Shown one piece after another: positions 6,278-8,613 of a DNA stretch of 8,613 nucleotides. The stretch spans positions 1 to 8,613 of the forward strand of contig JAPPJA010000355.1 in assembly GCA_028874675.1 (NCBI GenBank), given 5' to 3'. The position numbers and the translations under genes were made by a program. This DNA is from Chloroflexota bacterium. GTDB taxonomy: Bacteria; Chloroflexota; Dehalococcoidia; Lucifugimonadales; UBA3495. The notes below the pieces were generated by a model. It saw only the letters and a program-made list of their open reading frames with translations. It had not been told where the DNA came from and did no database searches. Positions within the stretch are counted from its first letter, which is position 1. Each line of letters starts with the position of its first letter.

Positions 6278-8182
6278 TCAAGCTTGTAGTGAAAGGGAAG
6301 AGTTCGTTCGCCCCGAGCTTGTCAAAGGGCCTTCCACTGGTGGTTCGACAAGCTCACCACGAACGGTCTCTACCTTAACCCCTCTATTTCTGGCTTGACT
6401 GACTACTACATTCATCCAAAAGCGGATGTTGGCTTCCCGTTGTTGTGATGTCAACGTGATAGAGGTCCAGTCACAGCGGATCGAATCGGAACTTATCCTG
6501 CCAATGGCTGCCACATGAGTGGGTGATGCACGGGCTAATAAGAAACCGCTCTCCAGCATCTCTTCGACAGTTGGAACATCTCCTCCCTGCGACGATGCCT
6601 CAACTGCTCCCAACATGGTCGGGCTAATTTGACTTATGTCCCTGGGGTTGCAAGTGTCACCTTCGGAGCTGCAAGGCTCCTGCTCTGGAGATTGGTCAAT
6701 GACGTATGATGTGCCCATGTGCCCGTCCAACGACATGCCCAGGCTCTTTGAGACTTTATCTCCCGGGGGCACCGAGCTTTCAATATCTGTTTGCATCCCT
6801 CCGCTGGGCCATTCCCAGGATATTCTGACATGGGTTTCCATTGCATCTTTGCCTGTCGTACCCTCTAATTTTTGGTCGTTTCTACCTTCTTGGTTGAACC
6901 TTGCCAGTACTCGAGAATCCGAGGTTGTGGTGTTGGCTATAATGAGAATCGGGCTTCCGTAGGGAGCTTCTCGAAGTTCTGTTCTTGATGGAACTGATAC
7001 TATCGCAATTCTCTCGCTGTCTGGAGCCCACGAAGCCTCTATTTCAAACTTCATAGCCTCTGTTTTAGTTACCCTCCGGGCCTTACTTCCGTCTTGGGAG
7101 ACCATGATTAAGGTATTGTCTTCACCCATGGCGAGTAACTTTGTGCCGTCTTTTGACCAGGCCAGAGCGTTGCGGTGCCTTTCGCTGAGAAATCCATGGT
7201 CCCGCATGTCCTGTAACGTTACGGTCTCGTGATCTCCATCGGGGGTGACCCATGCGAGAGGCAGTTCGCCAGTACCGAAGAAGGGTTCCCAATCAAAGCT
7301 GCCTTTGATGAAAGTCAGGTATTTCCCATCGGGGGTCCAGCCCGGCTTAGCTGCGGTTACCGCCACCTCCCGAGGGATTCCGCCGGCGGCAGGTAACGTG
7401 AAAAGCCGTCCGTTATAGATGCCTTGAAAGATCATATAGCTCAGGTGGTTGCCATCGGGAGACCACTGCAGGGCGGTCATGTCAGAGCCCTTGATAGTGA
7501 GTGCTTCGCGGGACGTGCCAGTTTCGACATTGATGATGACTATGGTTGCACGACGTGTAGATCCTTCATGGTCTTGCCTAATATAGGCTAAGTCATTACC
7601 GTCTGGAGAAAAAACCGGATGGAAATATTGTGTGCCTAATCCCTCGACGGGAGTGGTGACTTGCTGGTATTTACCACCATCCATAGGTTGGACCACTATC
7701 TGCCAACTTCGCTCGAACGCCCACGGAGTTCGACTCTTCTTCTTGTACCAGGTGTAGGCTACATGTTTGCCGTCAGGCGACATATTGGGCTGGATTGCAT
7801 ATTCTCTCTCCTTGTTCTCCCCATTAGCTGATATTCTCTTCAGGTCTGTCCCATCGGAATTAATGCTGTAGATACTGTTGTTGTACTGAAAAGTCAGCTT
7901 GGTCCCGTCCAGGGCCCAGGAAGCGTATGGCCCATAGTGAATGAAAGAGGGGCGATTATGGGTTTCAAGGTGCTCATATTTCCTTGCGCGGGCTTCGTCC
8001 GGACCTTCTATGAAATGTACATTACTAATAAATAGCAACATCAAAAAGCCTGCGAGACTTAAAACGGATAAGAGTATGACGGGAACAGTTAGTACCTGTA
8101 ATAGTCTAGTTGGAGGTCTTTTGTTCCTGAACGGTAGCCTGCTCCGAAGGGAACGTTGGGTGCTCAAGTAGTCCTTATCCAA
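6278..8182 (-). CDS. Membrane-anchored seven-bladed TolB/PD40-type beta-propeller protein
   Basis: With a TTG start at 8182 the protein has 634 residues. The order is an Arg-rich cytoplasmic tail; one membrane segment at about residues 27-53 (LLQVLTVPVILLSVLSLAGF onward); then seven PD40-type blades. The blades centre on W(A/S)xDG-like motifs near residues 89, 133 (MSPDG), 191 (FSPDG), 240 (WSPDG), 282 (WTPDG), 342 (WSKDG) and 385 (WAPDS). This predicts a type II anchored propeller facing outward. About 190 residues follow without a recognised domain; the final 28 or so are encoded by a palindromic repeat. The start was chosen because AAGGAG lies nine bases before this TTG. A GTG at 8200 has a weak site, and a TTG at 8269 would overlap the protease gene by 64 bases. 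TolB itself is periplasmic with a signal peptide; no Tol genes are present, so tolB is not assigned. A protein-binding or sensing role next to the protease is inference. GC is lower than in the left part. Confidence 0.8.
   Translation of the reverse strand: MDKDYLSTQRSLRSRLPFRNKRPPTRLLQVLTVPVILLSVLSLAGFLMLLFISNVHFIEGPDEARARKYEHLETHNRPSFIHYGPYASWALDGTKLTFQYNNSIYSINSDGTDLKRISANGENKEREYAIQPNMSPDGKHVAYTWYKKKSRTPWAFERSWQIVVQPMDGGKYQQVTTPVEGLGTQYFHPVFSPDGNDLAYIRQDHEGSTRRATIVIINVETGTSREALTIKGSDMTALQWSPDGNHLSYMIFQGIYNGRLFTLPAAGGIPREVAVTAAKPGWTPDGKYLTFIKGSFDWEPFFGTGELPLAWVTPDGDHETVTLQDMRDHGFLSERHRNALAWSKDGTKLLAMGEDNTLIMVSQDGSKARRVTKTEAMKFEIEASWAPDSERIAIVSVPSRTELREAPYGSPILIIANTTTSDSRVLARFNQEGRNDQKLEGTTGKDAMETHVRISWEWPSGGMQTDIESSVPPGDKVSKSLGMSLDGHMGTSYVIDQSPEQEPCSSEGDTCNPRDISQISPTMLGAVEASSQGGDVPTVEEMLESGFLLARASPTHVAAIGRISSDSIRCDWTSITLTSQQREANIRFWMNVVVSQARNRGVKVETVRGELVEPPVEGPLTSSGRTNSSLSLQA
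6302..6366. repeat. REP-like inverted pair built on GAGCTTGTC, inside gene 3' end
   Basis: The left arm (about 6306-6326) has TTCG, four variable bases, then GAGCTTGTC and AAA. The right arm (about 6344-6366), read on the other strand, has GTTCG, four bases, GAGCTTGTC and GAA. The shared 9-mer in opposite orientation gives a bulky hairpin around a spacer. Repeats with the core CTGAGCTTGTCGAA are familiar from many environmental bacterial genomes, including Chloroflexota, as dispersed palindromes. That identification is from memory. Here the pair supplies the last codons of the propeller gene, reading TVRGELVEPPVEG. Confidence 0.75.
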
Positions 8183-8191
8183 AATCTTCGA

Positions 8192-8197
8192 CTCCTT
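8192..8197 (-). promoter_or_regulatory. Ribosome binding site deciding the propeller start
   Basis: AAGGAG on the minus strand sits nine bases before the TTG at 8182 and just after the protease stop at 8206. It lies inside the reading frame if the GTG at 8200 were used. It is the best Shine-Dalgarno match in the junction and argues for translation starting at 8182. Confidence 0.5.
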
Positions 8198-8205
8198 CAC
8201 TGCGC

Positions 8206-8613
8206 CTATCGACCGAGGTGTTCGTAGATAGCCCGGATCGCCATGATGTCCATGGGGTAAGGAAAGCAAATTCCCTCAGTTGTATTGACATATTCATCGT
8301 AATTCATGACCGCTCCACGAACCGTCGGATGTGCGACATTGTCATCCCGGTCATGAGTCTCCCGGTAATAGAACTGGGATATGCCCAAGGCGTGGCCTAT
8401 TTCGTGAAGCATCAACTCGAATGGGAAATAATTCTCCCCTGTTACTCGATTACCGTGCTGGTCCAGGTCGCGGCAGTGGTTTGCCCTTATTTCTCCTAGA
8501 CTCACGGTGTCATCCGGTCCGGGTATGTCAGCATTTTGATCAACCCGTGCCCTCAATACTCTAGTACTACAACGACGAGTTATGCTGGTAATATGAAGGG
8601 ATGAAACAAATGG
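8206..8613 (-). CDS. Zinc metalloprotease (metzincin-like), 5' end cut by window edge
   Basis: The frame is open from the right edge to a TAG at 8206-8208, giving 136 visible codons including the stop. No in-frame stop lies upstream, so the start is probably outside the window; a TTG at 8556 is possible but lacks need. The core is LMLHEIGHALGIS (zinc motif HExxH at 8392-8406) followed about 28 residues later by AVMNYDEY, which fits the Met-turn of metzincins such as matrixins. The canonical metzincin third ligand (HExxHxxGxxH) is absent: Gln occupies that place (GISQ). A downstream His (in ETHD or AHPTV) may substitute. The C-terminal PYPMDIMAIRAIYEHL is a typical closing helix of such domains. 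Signal and N-terminal domains are unseen. It is probably secreted and co-transcribed with the propeller gene, which begins 23 bases after its stop. Low GC matches the propeller gene. The exact peptidase family is unresolved. Confidence 0.75.
   Translation of the reverse strand, partial: PFVSSLHITSITRRCSTRVLRARVDQNADIPGPDDTVSLGEIRANHCRDLDQHGNRVTGENYFPFELMLHEIGHALGISQFYYRETHDRDDNVAHPTVRGAVMNYDEYVNTTEGICFPYPMDIMAIRAIYEHLGR

Noticed and set aside
6278..8182. Propeller gene as tolB
   Set aside because: Single N-terminal membrane anchor, long extra tail and no tol/pal neighbours; only the PD40 repeats are shared.

Overview
The window looks like chromosomal DNA from a high-GC, free-living bacterium. 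The gene repertoire is a DUF3179 lipoprotein, a stand-alone LUD protein, a double-VOC protein, an MBL-fold hydrolase and a luciferase-like flavin monooxygenase. Together with a GAGCTTGTC-type palindromic repeat, this resembles environmental Chloroflexota (SAR202/Dehalococcoidia-like). That placement is inferred from gene content and repeat type; there is no rRNA or marker gene to confirm it. I see no tRNA, rRNA, CRISPR array, transposase or phage gene.

Left part (1-5963, GC-rich). A DUF3179 lipoprotein gene on the minus strand runs off the left edge. It diverges, across a 258-base gap, from a plus-strand series: a LUD-domain protein, a 414-residue tandem VOC protein resembling type I extradiol ring-cleavage dioxygenases, and an MBL-fold metallo-hydrolase. 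The MBL gene ends at a strong palindromic terminator. A luciferase-like flavin-dependent monooxygenase converges on that terminator from the minus strand. It has a recognisable promoter and, between promoter and ribosome binding site, a perfect 25-bp tandem duplication. Oxygenase-like, hydrolase and flavin monooxygenase genes side by side suggest oxidation of organic (possibly aromatic or recalcitrant) substrates, but the substrate cannot be read from sequence.

Right part (about 6280-8613, visibly lower GC and different codon use). Two minus-strand genes are arranged as a likely operon: a zinc metalloprotease with an HEIGH motif, cut by the right edge, and 23 bases after its stop a membrane-anchored seven-bladed TolB/PD40-type beta-propeller. 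The last codons of the propeller gene are supplied by a palindromic dispersed-repeat pair. This end of the window looks like an accessory segment with a different history from the left part.

The points most worth a second look are: the loss of predicted metal ligands in the second VOC domain, the Glu replacing the first His of the MBL motif, the tandem repeat in the monooxygenase leader, the repeat-derived C-terminus of the propeller protein, and the compositional boundary near 6280.
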